DNA from: Zobellella iuensis
GTDB lineage: Bacteria; Pseudomonadota; Gammaproteobacteria; Enterobacterales; Aeromonadaceae
Reading direction: 5' to 3'
Assembly: GCF_016746085.1 (NCBI RefSeq)
Contig: NZ_JAERTZ010000018.1
Span: 339,869-403,868, forward strand
DNA: 64,000 nucleotides
Shown here: piece after piece, positions 19,136-28,905 of the stretch
Layout of the letters: every line of letters begins with the position of its first letter
How positions within the stretch are numbered: position 1 is the stretch's first letter
The notes under the pieces: generated by a model
What the model was told of the DNA's origin: nothing
The model's input: only the letters and a program-made list of their open reading frames with translations
The model's database searches: none
Position numbers and translations under genes: made by a program

Positions 19136-21295
19136 TCAGCCCTTATCCGCCGTGCCATGTCCCCGCTCGCGGCTGCCGACCCGGTGCAGCAGGGTGGACA
19201 GCGCCTCCTGTCGATCGGGGCGGATCACCTCCAACTCCAGTGCATAGCTCAGGGGGAAGGACAGCGGGCCGCCGGCATTCACTGCCGCCAGCATCTGCTC
19301 CAGGCGTTCGAGGGCATGCTCGGTCTGTTGCCGGCCGGTATCGATCAGCAACACCACAAACTCATTTCCCCGCAGCCGGGCCTTTAAATCCGACTCCCGA
19401 AACGCTTCCTGCAGTACATCGGCAAAGGCCACCAGGGCCTGCTCCCCGGCCGCCTGCCCCCCCTGTTCACTGAACCGCTTGAACTCGTTCAGATCCAGCC
19501 ACAGCAGGGCTGCCGGCAGCACCCGACGGGCACAGAAGCCCAGTATCTCTTCGGCCGCCTGCTCAAACCCCTGCCGGTTAAGCAGGCCGGTCAGGTGGTC
19601 GATACCGGCGGCCCGGTCGGCAACCAGCTCTCGTTCCACCAGATAAGCCAGATCGGCCAACAAGGCGACGTCCTTTTCACCGAACAGCCGGGGCACCTTG
19701 TCGATCAGGCAAAGGGTGCCCAGCTTGTTCCCATCGGGGGCCCGCAATGGACAACCGGCATAGAACCGGATACCGGGCTCGCCGGTCACCAGCGGATTGC
19801 CGGAATAGGCAGGGTCGGCCAGGGTATCCCCGACCACATAGACCCCGTTCTGCTCGATGGCGTGGGTACAGAAGGATATCTCACGCGGCGTCTGCTCCAC
19901 CTCCAGTCCCTGCCGGGACTTGAACCACTGCCGCTTTTCATCCACCAGGCTGACCAGTACAACCGGCATGTCGAACAGCCGCCTGGCCAGCCGGGTCAGG
20001 CGATCGAAACGCTCTTCCGGCGGGGTATCCAGCAGCTGAATATCGTGCAGGCTCTGCAAGCGCCCGGCTTCCCGGCGCGTCTGGTAGTCCCGGATCCAGG
20101 CCAGCAGCTCCGCCTCCGCCATGGGCCGGGCGATCAGATAGCCCTGCGCCAAATCGCACCCCTGCTCCCGCAAATAGCCGAGCGTATCCTGATCCTCTAT
20201 GCCTTCCGCCGTCACCTGCAGGCCAAGGCTGTGCCCCAGATCGATCACCGACTTGATCACCGCCCGCGATTCCTGGGACTGCCCGGCCGTCATCACGAAA
20301 GACTTGTCCACCTTGAGTTCGGAAAACGGCAGCCTGACCAGCTGCAGCATGGAGGAAAAGCCGGTACCAAAATCATCCAGCGACAGCTGGAACCCCTTCA
20401 TCCGCAACCGGGTCAGGATATCCAGGGAGGCCACCGGATCTTCCATGGCGCTGGTTTCGGTCAGTTCGAAAATCAACCGCTCCGGCGCCAGCCCCAGCGC
20501 CTCGCAACGGCGCTCCAGCCGTTCGAACAAGGCCAGGTTGCCCAGGGAACGGGCCGAGACATTGATGGAGAGGGTCAGTTGCTTCAGGGGCGAGACCGGG
20601 GTCAGCACCGCCGCCAGCGGTCCGTCCACCCGGTGCAGCCGGGCGAACCAGTCCAGGGTCAAGGCCAGCACCTGCTCGGTCAGGGTGTCGATAAGCCCGC
20701 CCGACTCGGCCAAGGCGATAAAGGTCTCCGGGGCGATGGCGCCCAGCTCCGGGTGCTGCCAGCGGGCCAGCACTTCGAAACCGGTCAGCTCGGAACTCCG
20801 GCAGGCTACCTTGGGCTGGTAGACCACATGGATATCGCCGCGTTGCAGGGCCTGGCGGATGTCTTCCAGGCTGGGCGGCCGCAGGGCCGCCGCCTTGGTG
20901 TCGGCGGCGGCCTTGCCGGCCGGCGGCTCATCGGCCAGCAAGGCCCTGAACTCCGCAGGCGTAAAAGGCTTGGGCAGCACACCGGCAATATTGAGGCCAT
21001 GCCCGGCGGCAGAGCGACCGGCGGCATCCAGCACCCGGCTGCCCACCCCGCTGCTGATGATCAGGCGGGCGGTGCAGCCCCTGTCGGCCAGGACCGACAT
21101 CACCTGCACCCCGTCCATCTGGGGCATCACCAGATCGAGCGCTATGGTATCCGGTTGCCATTCCTCCAGCAGCCGGAAAAATTCGTCCGGGCTGGTGGTA
21201 AACCGGACTTCGGCCCCGGCAAACTCGGCGATGTGCGCCAGGGTCTGCCCGGTCATGGGGTCATCATCCAGGATTAACAGCCGTGTCTTGCTCAT
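19136..21295 (-). CDS. Response regulator with REC-EAL-GAF-degenerate GGDEF domains
   Basis: A 719-residue c-di-GMP signalling protein. Residues 1-125 are a receiver domain (LLILDDDP; phospho-acceptor in ALDLVMPQMDG). Residues 150-400 are an EAL phosphodiesterase with motif EVL and the metal and catalytic residues present (FELTET, LDDFGTGFS, LKVDKSF, TAEGIED). Residues 420-560 are a GAF domain. The C-terminal GGDEF domain has RGNEF in place of GGDEF and is probably catalytically dead. An in-frame ATG 15 bases upstream (21310) is an alternative start. It lies 20 bp behind the hybrid kinase gene and is a probable output of that kinase. Confidence 0.88.
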   Translation of the reverse strand: MSKTRLLILDDDPMTGQTLAHIAEFAGAEVRFTTSPDEFFRLLEEWQPDTIALDLVMPQMDGVQVMSVLADRGCTARLIISSGVGSRVLDAAGRSAAGHGLNIAGVLPKPFTPAEFRALLADEPPAGKAAADTKAAALRPPSLEDIRQALQRGDIHVVYQPKVACRSSELTGFEVLARWQHPELGAIAPETFIALAESGGLIDTLTEQVLALTLDWFARLHRVDGPLAAVLTPVSPLKQLTLSINVSARSLGNLALFERLERRCEALGLAPERLIFELTETSAMEDPVASLDILTRLRMKGFQLSLDDFGTGFSSMLQLVRLPFSELKVDKSFVMTAGQSQESRAVIKSVIDLGHSLGLQVTAEGIEDQDTLGYLREQGCDLAQGYLIARPMAEAELLAWIRDYQTRREAGRLQSLHDIQLLDTPPEERFDRLTRLARRLFDMPVVLVSLVDEKRQWFKSRQGLEVEQTPREISFCTHAIEQNGVYVVGDTLADPAYSGNPLVTGEPGIRFYAGCPLRAPDGNKLGTLCLIDKVPRLFGEKDVALLADLAYLVERELVADRAAGIDHLTGLLNRQGFEQAAEEILGFCARRVLPAALLWLDLNEFKRFSEQGGQAAGEQALVAFADVLQEAFRESDLKARLRGNEFVVLLIDTGRQQTEHALERLEQMLAAVNAGGPLSFPLSYALELEVIRPDRQEALSTLLHRVGSRERGHGTADKG

Positions 21296-21315
21296 AAGGA
21301 AACCGCGCATCTTTG

Positions 21316-23715
21316 TTATGAATGATCAATCGCCTGGCGAACCTTCGCCATCAGCTCCGCCCGCCGGTAGGGTTTCCCCAGCAGCAGCACCCCCTGCTCC
21401 AGGCGCCCCTGATGGACAATGGCATTCTCAGTGTAGCCCGAAGTGAACAGCACCTTGAGCTCCGGCCTGAGTGCTCTCGCCCTGGCCGCCAGCTCGGCCC
21501 CTCCCAGGCCGCCGGGCATCACCACATCGGTAAACAGCAAATCGATGTCATCTCTCTGCCGCAGCAGGGCCAGCGCATCATGGCCGTTGCCGGTGCTCAG
21601 CACCCGGAATCCGTGGCCCAGCAGCTGCTCCTCCGCATACCGGCGAACCAGCTCATCATCCTCTACCAGCAGGATGCATTCGCCGCCACCATGCTGCACC
21701 GGCACCATGTTATCCGCCGGCTCCGCCTCGCGCGCCCCGGTTTCGGCCCTGGGCAGGTACATTTTCACCACGGTACCGATACCGAGTTCGGAATAGACGC
21801 TGATATGACCGTTGGTCTGGCGGATAAAGCCGAACACCATGGACAGGCCCAACCCCGAGCCCTTGCCCTTTTCCTTGGTGGTGAAGAAGGGCTCGAAAAT
21901 CCGCCCCAGGTGTTCGGGGGGAATACCGCTGCCGGTATCCGATACCGCCAGCAGCACATAGTGGCCGGGCGCCACCTCCGCATGGCTGGCGGCATAATCC
22001 CGGTCCAGCCGAATATCGGCGGTTTCCAGGGTCAGTCGCCCGCCTTCGGGCATGGCGTCCCGGGCATTGAGGCAAAGATTGAGCAGGGCGCTTTCCAGCT
22101 GGCCCGGATCCACCAGCGCCGGCCCGAGCCCGGCGGACGGCCGCAGTTCCATGCTGATATGCTGGCCCAGGGCCCGGGTCAGCAGCGGGCCCATGCCCTC
22201 GACCAGCTCGTTGACCTGGATCACCCTGGGCTCCAGCGCCTGACGGCGGGCAAAGGCCAGCAGCCGATGGGTCAGATCCGCCCCCCGCTGAGCGGCCGTC
22301 ACCATCATCCGCGCCAGCTCGGCCAGCGCCGGCTCCCGCGCCAGCTGTTCCTGCAGCAGTTCGCCGTTGCCCAGGATCACCGTCAGCAGGTTGTTGAAGT
22401 CATGGGCGATACCGCCGGTCAGCTGGCCCACGGCCTCCATCCGCTGGGCATGGCGCAACTGCTCCTCCAGGGAGCGCAGGGTGGCTTCCTGCCGGTAGCG
22501 CTCCAGCGCCAGCCCGACGATATGGCCGGTACGGCCGATCAGGGTAAGGTCAGCCTCGGTAGGCGCCTTGGGACTATGGTGATAGAGGGCAAAACTGGCC
22601 AATACCCGGCCCTCGCCGTCCAGCACCGGAATGGACCAGCAGGCCCGCAGCCCATGGGCCAGAGCCGGCTCCTGGTAGGCCGTCCACAGGGGATCGGTCG
22701 CGATGTCTTCCACGATCACCGGCTGGCGCCGGTACATGGCGGTGCCGCAGGAACCGGCCTCGGGCCCGATGGGCTGGCCGTACACCGCCTGATTGTAACT
22801 CTCGGGCAGGCTGGGAGCCGCCCCTTCGCGCAGGTGGATGCCGTCTTCGTCCAGCAACAGCACCGACGCCAGGGTATTGGGCAATACCTGCTCAATACCC
22901 AGCACTATCCGGGTCAGCACCTCGTGCCGGTTGGCGCCTTCGTAGATCATCTGCAGCGCCCGGGCCTCGGTCAACTGGATCTGCTCGTTGCGCTTGCGCT
23001 CGGTACTGTCCTGCAGCGACAGGGCCAGGCCCTCGCCGGTGCGCACATAGTGGCATGCCAGCCAGCGCTCGCATCGGGGATAAAAGAGCTCGGCTTCTCC
23101 CTCCGTCCGGTCGGACGCCAGCAACAGCTGCAACTGGGGGAAGACGGCCACCAGCGGCTGGCCCAGCATGGGCCGAGACGCCGTGCCCAGCAGCAGTTCC
23201 GCCTTCCGGTTGGCGAAGACGACCCTCTGTTTCTCGTCCAGGATAAAGAACGCCTCTGTCATGCATTCCAGGATGCTGCTCAGGCGCCCGGCCAGCCGTT
23301 CCGACTCCCGCCGGCTCCGCAGCTGTGCCCGATAGGCCGACTGCACCTGTTGCAGGTAGTGGATAATGGCGACGGAAAGGAGGCAGCTCAGGCCTATGCC
23401 CGCCAGGGCAAGCACGCGGTTGGCCAGCACGAACACAGGGGCAAACTCCGCTGGCGCGGCCGGGGATATGAAAATGCCCGCCACGGTCAGGCCGGCCGCC
23501 GCCAGCGCAATGGCGAGCACGAAGCCGGTACTGCCGGTAAACAGGGCCAGCAGGATGACGGGCGGATACAGGCTGCCATGGGCAAAGCCGAGCTGGGTCT
23601 GGCCATCGGCGGCAAAGATCAGGGCGAGCCCGCCCAGGGCGCACCAGCGCCAGGCCGGATGCCCGCTCAGGGCATGCAGCCATCGCCATCCCTGGCCGGT
23701 CGTCAGTGTCATCAT
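21316..23715 (-). CDS. Hybrid sensor histidine kinase (TM-PAS-GAF-HisKA-HATPase-REC)
   Basis: A 799-residue inner-membrane kinase. About four hydrophobic segments fill residues 20-120. They are followed by a PAS domain ([21 protein letters not shown]), a GAF domain with [16 protein letters not shown], the phospho-acceptor box [14 protein letters not shown] near residue 440, an HATPase domain ([27 protein letters not shown]), and a C-terminal receiver ([11 protein letters not shown]). GGGGAG stands six bases before the ATG. It is read after a GGDEF gene (91-bp gap) and directly before a REC-EAL response regulator, its likely partner. Confidence 0.92.
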   Translation of the reverse strand: MMTLTTGQGWRWLHALSGHPAWRWCALGGLALIFAADGQTQLGFAHGSLYPPVILLALFTGSTGFVLAIALAAAGLTVAGIFISPAAPAEFAPVFVLANRVLALAGIGLSCLLSVAIIHYLQQVQSAYRAQLRSRRESERLAGRLSSILECMTEAFFILDEKQRVVFANRKAELLLGTASRPMLGQPLVAVFPQLQLLLASDRTEGEAELFYPRCERWLACHYVRTGEGLALSLQDSTERKRNEQIQLTEARALQMIYEGANRHEVLTRIVLGIEQVLPNTLASVLLLDEDGIHLREGAAPSLPESYNQAVYGQPIGPEAGSCGTAMYRRQPVIVEDIATDPLWTAYQEPALAHGLRACWSIPVLDGEGRVLASFALYHHSPKAPTEADLTLIGRTGHIVGLALERYRQEATLRSLEEQLRHAQRMEAVGQLTGGIAHDFNNLLTVILGNGELLQEQLAREPALAELARMMVTAAQRGADLTHRLLAFARRQALEPRVIQVNELVEGMGPLLTRALGQHISMELRPSAGLGPALVDPGQLESALLNLCLNARDAMPEGGRLTLETADIRLDRDYAASHAEVAPGHYVLLAVSDTGSGIPPEHLGRIFEPFFTTKEKGKGSGLGLSMVFGFIRQTNGHISVYSELGIGTVVKMYLPRAETGAREAEPADNMVPVQHGGGECILLVEDDELVRRYAEEQLLGHGFRVLSTGNGHDALALLRQRDDIDLLFTDVVMPGGLGGAELAARARALRPELKVLFTSGYTENAIVHQGRLEQGVLLLGKPYRRAELMAKVRQAIDHS

Positions 23716-23806
23716 GCTCGGCTCCCCGCTCTCCGACGGTTCAATTGCTTGGCGCCCGCCAGGAGCGATCCCGGGGGCTCATTCACTCCCTCAACGGCAG
23801 CGCGGC

Positions 23807-25633
23807 TTATCCCCGCAGCCGCTCTATGCAGCCCTTGCCCCTGGCCTTGGCGCCGTACATGGCGTTATCCGCCCGGGTCAGCAGGGCGTCGGCGCTGTCG
23901 CCGTCTTCCGGATAGAGCGCGATGCCGATGGAGGCCGACACCTGCAGGGCATGCCCGCTCCAGTCCAGCGGCGTGGACAGCAGCCGTAATAGGGTTTCGG
24001 CGATGCGCCGGGCCGAGGCTTCGTCGGCCACCGCCTCCAGCAACACCACGAATTCATCGCCGCCGGTCCGGGCACAACAGTCGGTGGCCCGCAAATTGGT
24101 TTTCAGGCGGTGACCGAGGGCGGCCAGGTAGGCGTCGCCCGCGTCGTGGCCATGGGTGTCGTTGAGCGCCTTGAAGCCATCCAGATCGATAAACAGCAGC
24201 GCGAACGGCTGCTGTTCCCGGCGGCCCCGGTGAATGCCGCGCAGCAGCTGTTCGTTGAGCAGGCTGCGGTTGGCCAGGCCGGTCAGGGGATCGTGCAGGG
24301 CCAGGTAGCGGATCCGCTCCTGCTGCAGGTGACGCTCCAGGATCAATGACGTCAGGTGGGCGATACGCTGGATCACCATCTGTTCATGGGCCGACGGATG
24401 GATGCGTTGACGGGGAAACACCGCGAAGAGAGTCTGCTGCGCACGGGCGCTGTCGTGAATGGGCATCAGCCAGCAACCGGCCATGTCATGGTCTTGCGCC
24501 AGCGCCAGCCAGGGCTGCCAGCGGAACGCCGAACCTTCGGCCACGAACACCTGCAGCCGGCCGCTTTGCAGCCCCGGCTGCAGTATGCTCAGCAGGCTGT
24601 CGGTCTGCAACTCGGCCAGGCGGCGGCAAAAGTCTTCCGGCAGGGAGGGGCCGTTGCTGACCTGCAGGCGGTCATCCGCCGCCCATCGCAGCACCGCCAC
24701 CCGGCACTGCTCCAGCTGCCGCTCCAGCGCCAGGCAGATATGATCCAGGGTTTTGTCCGGCTGCTCGCCGGCGGTGGCCATTTCCAGGATCTCCCGCTCC
24801 AGGCGCAGCAAGGCATCGGCCCGCTCCCGCTCGGTGATGTCCTGGCCGGTATAGATCAGGTAACGGGGGGGCTGACCGGCATCGCCGACGCATTTCACCG
24901 TCCAGCGGATATGTATCTGTTCCCCCGCCGCATTGTGCATGCGGCAGACGAAGGGCCGGGGCTCCTCGTACTCCCGGGGGCCGTCGACCAGGTTGTTGAA
25001 GAGAAGATCGATGCTGAACAGCACCTTCAGCGGCTGGCCCCGCACTTCCTCCTCGCTGAAGCCGGTCTGCTGCTCACAGCTGCGGTTGATGCTGATGATA
25101 CGCCCATAGGTATCGGTGACCACCACCAGGGCGCTGATGGTTTTCAATACCGTGTCGATAAACTGTTTTTCTTCGGACAGGGTCTGGTGCACCTTGCGCA
25201 GCGCCTGCTCCTTGTCGCGCAGGTGACGCTCGCGCCGCACCGCATTGGTGATGTCGTGCAACTGCACCAGGGTCAGTCCGTCACTCTCCGCCAGGGGCCG
25301 CAACAGCATGGAATGGAACAGCGGGCTGCCCGCCCCGGACGACGCCTGGCGACGCAACGGCAGCAGTTGCGGATGCAGTTGGTGAGACAACAGCCGCGAC
25401 AGCCGGTGCTCGCAGGCGTCGCCTACCGCATCCAGCAGTACCGCCGGCAGCTCGCCAAACAGCTGCTCCAGCCGGCGACCGGCGGCCTCGCCGGCAGCGA
25501 TGCCGCTGTGCTGCTCCAGCCAATGGTTCCAGAAACGGACCCGCCGCTCCTGGTCGAGGAGGATAACGCCACATTCAATATGATCCAGGGTGATCATGCT
25601 CAGCCCGTTCACCTGGCCCAAGGCGGCATTCAT
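23807..25633 (-). CDS. Diguanylate cyclase with PAS-PAS-GAF-GGDEF
   Basis: A 608-residue cytoplasmic protein. Two PAS-type domains (LDHIECGVILLDQERRVRFWNHW; DTVLKTISALVVVTDTYGR) precede a GAF-like domain and an intact GGDEF domain (DPLTGLANR, FIDLDGFKALND, RTGGDEFVVLL). It should make c-di-GMP. The ATG at 25633 has GAGGA eight bases upstream; a GTG at 25648 overlapping the cheC stop is possible but lacks such a site. It is the third gene of the cheY-cheC cluster. Confidence 0.9.
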   Translation of the reverse strand: MNAALGQVNGLSMITLDHIECGVILLDQERRVRFWNHWLEQHSGIAAGEAAGRRLEQLFGELPAVLLDAVGDACEHRLSRLLSHQLHPQLLPLRRQASSGAGSPLFHSMLLRPLAESDGLTLVQLHDITNAVRRERHLRDKEQALRKVHQTLSEEKQFIDTVLKTISALVVVTDTYGRIISINRSCEQQTGFSEEEVRGQPLKVLFSIDLLFNNLVDGPREYEEPRPFVCRMHNAAGEQIHIRWTVKCVGDAGQPPRYLIYTGQDITERERADALLRLEREILEMATAGEQPDKTLDHICLALERQLEQCRVAVLRWAADDRLQVSNGPSLPEDFCRRLAELQTDSLLSILQPGLQSGRLQVFVAEGSAFRWQPWLALAQDHDMAGCWLMPIHDSARAQQTLFAVFPRQRIHPSAHEQMVIQRIAHLTSLILERHLQQERIRYLALHDPLTGLANRSLLNEQLLRGIHRGRREQQPFALLFIDLDGFKALNDTHGHDAGDAYLAALGHRLKTNLRATDCCARTGGDEFVVLLEAVADEASARRIAETLLRLLSTPLDWSGHALQVSASIGIALYPEDGDSADALLTRADNAMYGAKARGKGCIERLRG

Positions 25634-25644
25634 GGCGGCTGTCC

Positions 25645-26268
25645 TCACTCGAGCTCGGCCAGATAACAGCGCAACGCCTCGATAAAGGTGTCCGCCGAAT
25701 GGACGTCGATCAGAAACGCCAGATACCCCTGCAGGGCGCTTTCACGCAGGCTGAAATCTATCTGTACCAGCATGATCATGGAGTCGTCGCCATTCGTATC
25801 CAGCGACAGCCGGTTCAGCAAGTGAGGGGTATCGACATTGAACGCCTGGGGCAGATCGGTCTGGATCTGCTGGCTGAGCATATTGGCCAGGGTCGCCAGG
25901 CAGTTGTTGAGCAGGATATTGCCGAGTTCGGCCAGGGTTTCCTGCTCCAGCTCGGAAATCTCGTCGGCGGACAGATCCGCCCCGAGCATGGCCCGGACCA
26001 GCTCCAGGCTGCGCTCTTCGGGAAACAACAGCGCGGCCCGGCCGCTCATAAAGCCCCGAAAGCCCTGGATCACGCCGGCCAGCAAGCCGGGCATGGAGCG
26101 GCAGAAAATTTCCCTAGCCTCGGCCGGAGACAAAAACTGCAACTGGGGCACCGACAGCAACACCTCGTCCTGCACCAGTTGCGACAGCGCGCTGGCCGCC
26201 CGCCCGACGCCAATGTTCATCAGCTCGACAATGACATCATGTTCATCGGCAGTCAGGGTTAGGGTCAT
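25645..26268 (-). CDS. CheC-like response-regulator phosphatase
   Basis: A 207-residue CheC/CheX/FliY-family protein. Members dephosphorylate CheY~P. Both active-site signatures E-x2-N-x22-P are complete: ELMN followed by Pro after 22 residues, and ELGN followed by Pro after 22 residues, so both catalytic sites are probably functional. The ATG overlaps the preceding CheY-like stop (ATGA), which makes that CheY-like protein the natural substrate. Phosphatase partners fused by operon to c-di-GMP enzymes, rather than to flagellar genes, are notable. Confidence 0.9.
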   Translation of the reverse strand: MTLTLTADEHDVIVELMNIGVGRAASALSQLVQDEVLLSVPQLQFLSPAEAREIFCRSMPGLLAGVIQGFRGFMSGRAALLFPEERSLELVRAMLGADLSADEISELEQETLAELGNILLNNCLATLANMLSQQIQTDLPQAFNVDTPHLLNRLSLDTNGDDSMIMLVQIDFSLRESALQGYLAFLIDVHSADTFIEALRCYLAELE

Positions 26269-26636
26269 TCGGCTACCTCTAAGAAACGGGCCAGGCCTTC
26301 CAGGCTGGCGGGTTTGGCCAGAAACGTCATATCCAGCTCCCGGGCCCGTTTCACCAGGGCATCCTGGATATTGGCGGTGACCAGGGCCAGTTTCATCTGC
26401 GGGTGGCTCTGCCGAAAGAGGCCGGCCAGCTCGATACCATCGCGACCCGGCATATTGAAGTCGATCAGCGCCACGTCGGCCTGGCGCTCCTGCATCAGCG
26501 CCAGGGCGTCATCGGCCGAGGCGGCCTCCAGGATATCCAGCGACAGCGGCAAGCTTTGCAACTGACGCATCAGGCTGAGACGGGCTACTCTGCTGTCGTC
26601 GACCAGCAGCACGGTCATGGCTTTGGCTTGAGTCAT
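26265..26636 (-). CDS. CheY-like single-domain response regulator
   Basis: A 123-residue receiver without output domain. VLLVDDSRVARLSL gives the acidic pair, ALIDFNMPGRDG the phospho-acceptor Asp, LVTAN the conserved Thr, and FLAKPAS the conserved Lys. It overlaps the CheC-like gene by 4 bp and heads a five-gene minus-strand cluster. It probably relays or buffers the phosphoryl group of the downstream hybrid kinase; that is inference from layout. Confidence 0.92.
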   Translation of the reverse strand: MTQAKAMTVLLVDDSRVARLSLMRQLQSLPLSLDILEAASADDALALMQERQADVALIDFNMPGRDGIELAGLFRQSHPQMKLALVTANIQDALVKRARELDMTFLAKPASLEGLARFLEVAE

Positions 26637-26678
26637 TAATACATTCCGGAAACGGCTTAAAATTGCAACAAGCTAGGC

Positions 26679-26706
26679 ATTATAGAGAAAACACAACCGT
26701 TTGAAA
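26679..26706 (-). promoter_or_regulatory. Probable sigma-70 promoter of the cheY-cheC cluster
   Basis: On the minus strand a perfect TATAAT (26684-26679) stands 42 bases before the cheY-like start. A weak -35 (TTTCAA, 26706-26701) is found at 16-base spacing. Confidence 0.55.
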
Positions 26707-26775
26707 TGGATATGAACGAATCTTTGGCAGAAAAAACGGCCCGCTCACGGGGTCCCGGACCAGGGCACCCGCGGT

Positions 26776-28608
26776 TCAGGCGGGCAGGACCACCAGCTGG
26801 TTTTTCCCCGCCTGCTTGGCGCGGTACATGGCGGCGTCGGCCCGCTGGATCAGGGCCTGTTCATCCAGCTCACCGGGACGGGACAGGATAAGCCCGATGC
26901 TCAGGCTGACCGGCAGCACGGCGGCTTCCCAGCGCACCGGCTGGCGGAGCACCGCCAGCAGTTTTTGCGCCACCCGCTGTGCCGTGGCCAAATCGACCTC
27001 CGGCAGCACCACCACAAATTCATCGCCGCCCAGGCGGGCGATGGTGTCGGACTTGCGCAGCGTCTCGCTCATTCGCTCCGCCAGGCAGGTGAGCACCTTG
27101 TCGCCGGCATGGTGGCCGTGGCTGTCGTTCACCCGCTTGAAGTCATCGAGGTCGATAAACAACAGCGCCACCTGCCGCCGGTGCTCGGCGGCCGTGCTCA
27201 GCGCCTGGGCCAGTTGCTCCCCCAGCAGGGTGCGGTTGGCCAGCCCGGTCAGGGCATCGTACTCGGCTCTTTCCCGCAGGGCCTTCCACTGGTCCTGCCG
27301 CTCCATGGCAAAACCCGCCACCCGGGCCAGCGCTTCCAGAAAAGCGGCTTCAGACGCGGAAGGACGGGTGGCTTGCCGGGGCAAAATCCACATGTCCCCC
27401 AGGATCCGCCACCGATCTTCGCTCAGTACCGGGAACCGCCACCAGGCCCCCGTTGCCGTATCGTGCCGGACAAAGGGAGTCTGCTCCACCCCGTAAAATA
27501 CCGGCCGGGTGCCATTGAGGGGCGGCAGCGCAACCCTGGCCAGCTCCGGGTGAGAGACATACTCGGTATCCAGGCTGTTGTCGGTGAGGTGGCTGATCAG
27601 CACACGGGCTCCGGGCCGGTGATAAACGATGGCGTTGCCGATGGAGGCCAGAATTTCGGTCAGGGTATTTTCCAGGGTCACTTCGCGCAGGGTATGGGCC
27701 TGAGTGTCGCGCAGCGTTTCCTCTAGCCGCTCCTGGGTTTTATCCGTGACCACACAAAACAGGTAGGGCTGCTCATCCAGCCACAGCCGTTCGGCATTCA
27801 CCCCGGCGATGCGCAGCGCCCCCTGTTTGTCCAGCAAGGGCCAGTCCCCCTTCACCCTCAGCCCCTGCGCCAGGCAGCTGTTGATCATCCGTGCCACGCT
27901 CGTCCTGGCCGCCGGCAGGGTCAGGGCCAGGGGATCGGCCCCCTTGAGGGCCTCGGCCGTCTGCTCCAGGATGCTGGCAACCTTTTCGTTGAGCTCGACG
28001 ATGCTGCCGGCCTGATCCAGCAGCGCAAAGCCGATACCGGATGCGCGCTTGATCGCCTCCAGCAGTTGCGACTGGCGGTTGCGCACCCGCTCCGACTCCC
28101 GCAGGCGGCGGATGATCAGGCGGCTGCGCAGCCGCTCGCACACCAGCTCGGCCAGGGTGGCCAGCTGCAGCAGCTGCAATTCGCTCAGCCCCTGGGGCCG
28201 GGGGTCGGGATCGGCCACGCACAGGGTGCCCACGGCGCTGACGCCGGTTTGCACCAACAGGGGAATACCGACATAGAAACGAACGGATTGACGAGCCACC
28301 AGCGGGCTCTGCCGAAAGCGCGGATCCAGGGCGGCATCCTGCACCACCAGGGGCTGCCGCTGCAATATGGCATGGCCGCAGAAGCTGATCTCCCGCGGGC
28401 TCTGCCTGACGTCCAGCCCGTGGCGGGACTTGAACCACTGCCGCTGCCGGTCGACCAGGGTGATCAGGGCAATCCGGCAGCCGCTGATCTCCGCCGCCAG
28501 CCGGGTCAGGGCGTCAAACCCTTCTTCCGGCCCGGTATCCAGCACGGCCAGATCCCGGAGCAACTGCAGCCGGCGGGCCTCGTCATCAGGATAGCGGGGA
28601 AGCTGCAA
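26776..28608 (-). CDS. Diguanylate cyclase with GAF, PAS and GGDEF domains
   Basis: A 610-residue soluble protein. The N-terminal GAF domain (about residues 20-170) contains RQWFKSRHGLDVRQSPREIS and FCGHAIL. It is the same GAF subtype as in the REC-EAL-GAF protein at 19136. A PAS-like part (GIGFALLDQAGSIVELNEKV) and a second GAF-like stretch follow. The C-terminal GGDEF domain is intact (DALTGLANR, FIDLDDFKRVND, RLGGDEFVVVL). It is upstream of the cheY cluster in the same direction, with 139 bp and a promoter between. It should make c-di-GMP in response to an unknown ligand. Confidence 0.9.
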   Translation of the reverse strand: MQLPRYPDDEARRLQLLRDLAVLDTGPEEGFDALTRLAAEISGCRIALITLVDRQRQWFKSRHGLDVRQSPREISFCGHAILQRQPLVVQDAALDPRFRQSPLVARQSVRFYVGIPLLVQTGVSAVGTLCVADPDPRPQGLSELQLLQLATLAELVCERLRSRLIIRRLRESERVRNRQSQLLEAIKRASGIGFALLDQAGSIVELNEKVASILEQTAEALKGADPLALTLPAARTSVARMINSCLAQGLRVKGDWPLLDKQGALRIAGVNAERLWLDEQPYLFCVVTDKTQERLEETLRDTQAHTLREVTLENTLTEILASIGNAIVYHRPGARVLISHLTDNSLDTEYVSHPELARVALPPLNGTRPVFYGVEQTPFVRHDTATGAWWRFPVLSEDRWRILGDMWILPRQATRPSASEAAFLEALARVAGFAMERQDQWKALRERAEYDALTGLANRTLLGEQLAQALSTAAEHRRQVALLFIDLDDFKRVNDSHGHHAGDKVLTCLAERMSETLRKSDTIARLGGDEFVVVLPEVDLATAQRVAQKLLAVLRQPVRWEAAVLPVSLSIGLILSRPGELDEQALIQRADAAMYRAKQAGKNQLVVLPA

Positions 28609-28905
28609 TGCGGTTACTCCATGTCATCATTCGGGCCAATCCTTGGCCGAACAGGGTCGGCTGAAACCATTCGAGGGCGCTACCACCAGCGCGCTGGTGG
28701 CGTCATTTTCATCATTTGTCAATATTCGTCAAGTAAACGGCTCTGGTTTCCGACAAAAAAACCGCACGCCTCGGCACCGGCCCGGCGCATATCGCCATGG
28801 CCCCCTGAAACACCGGGGCACCGGCCCCGGTTGTCCTTTATTAAGCAGGCAAAATTATCGTAGTATCAACCACTCATAGGCGGTATTCAGAGGTACAAGG
28901 TCATA

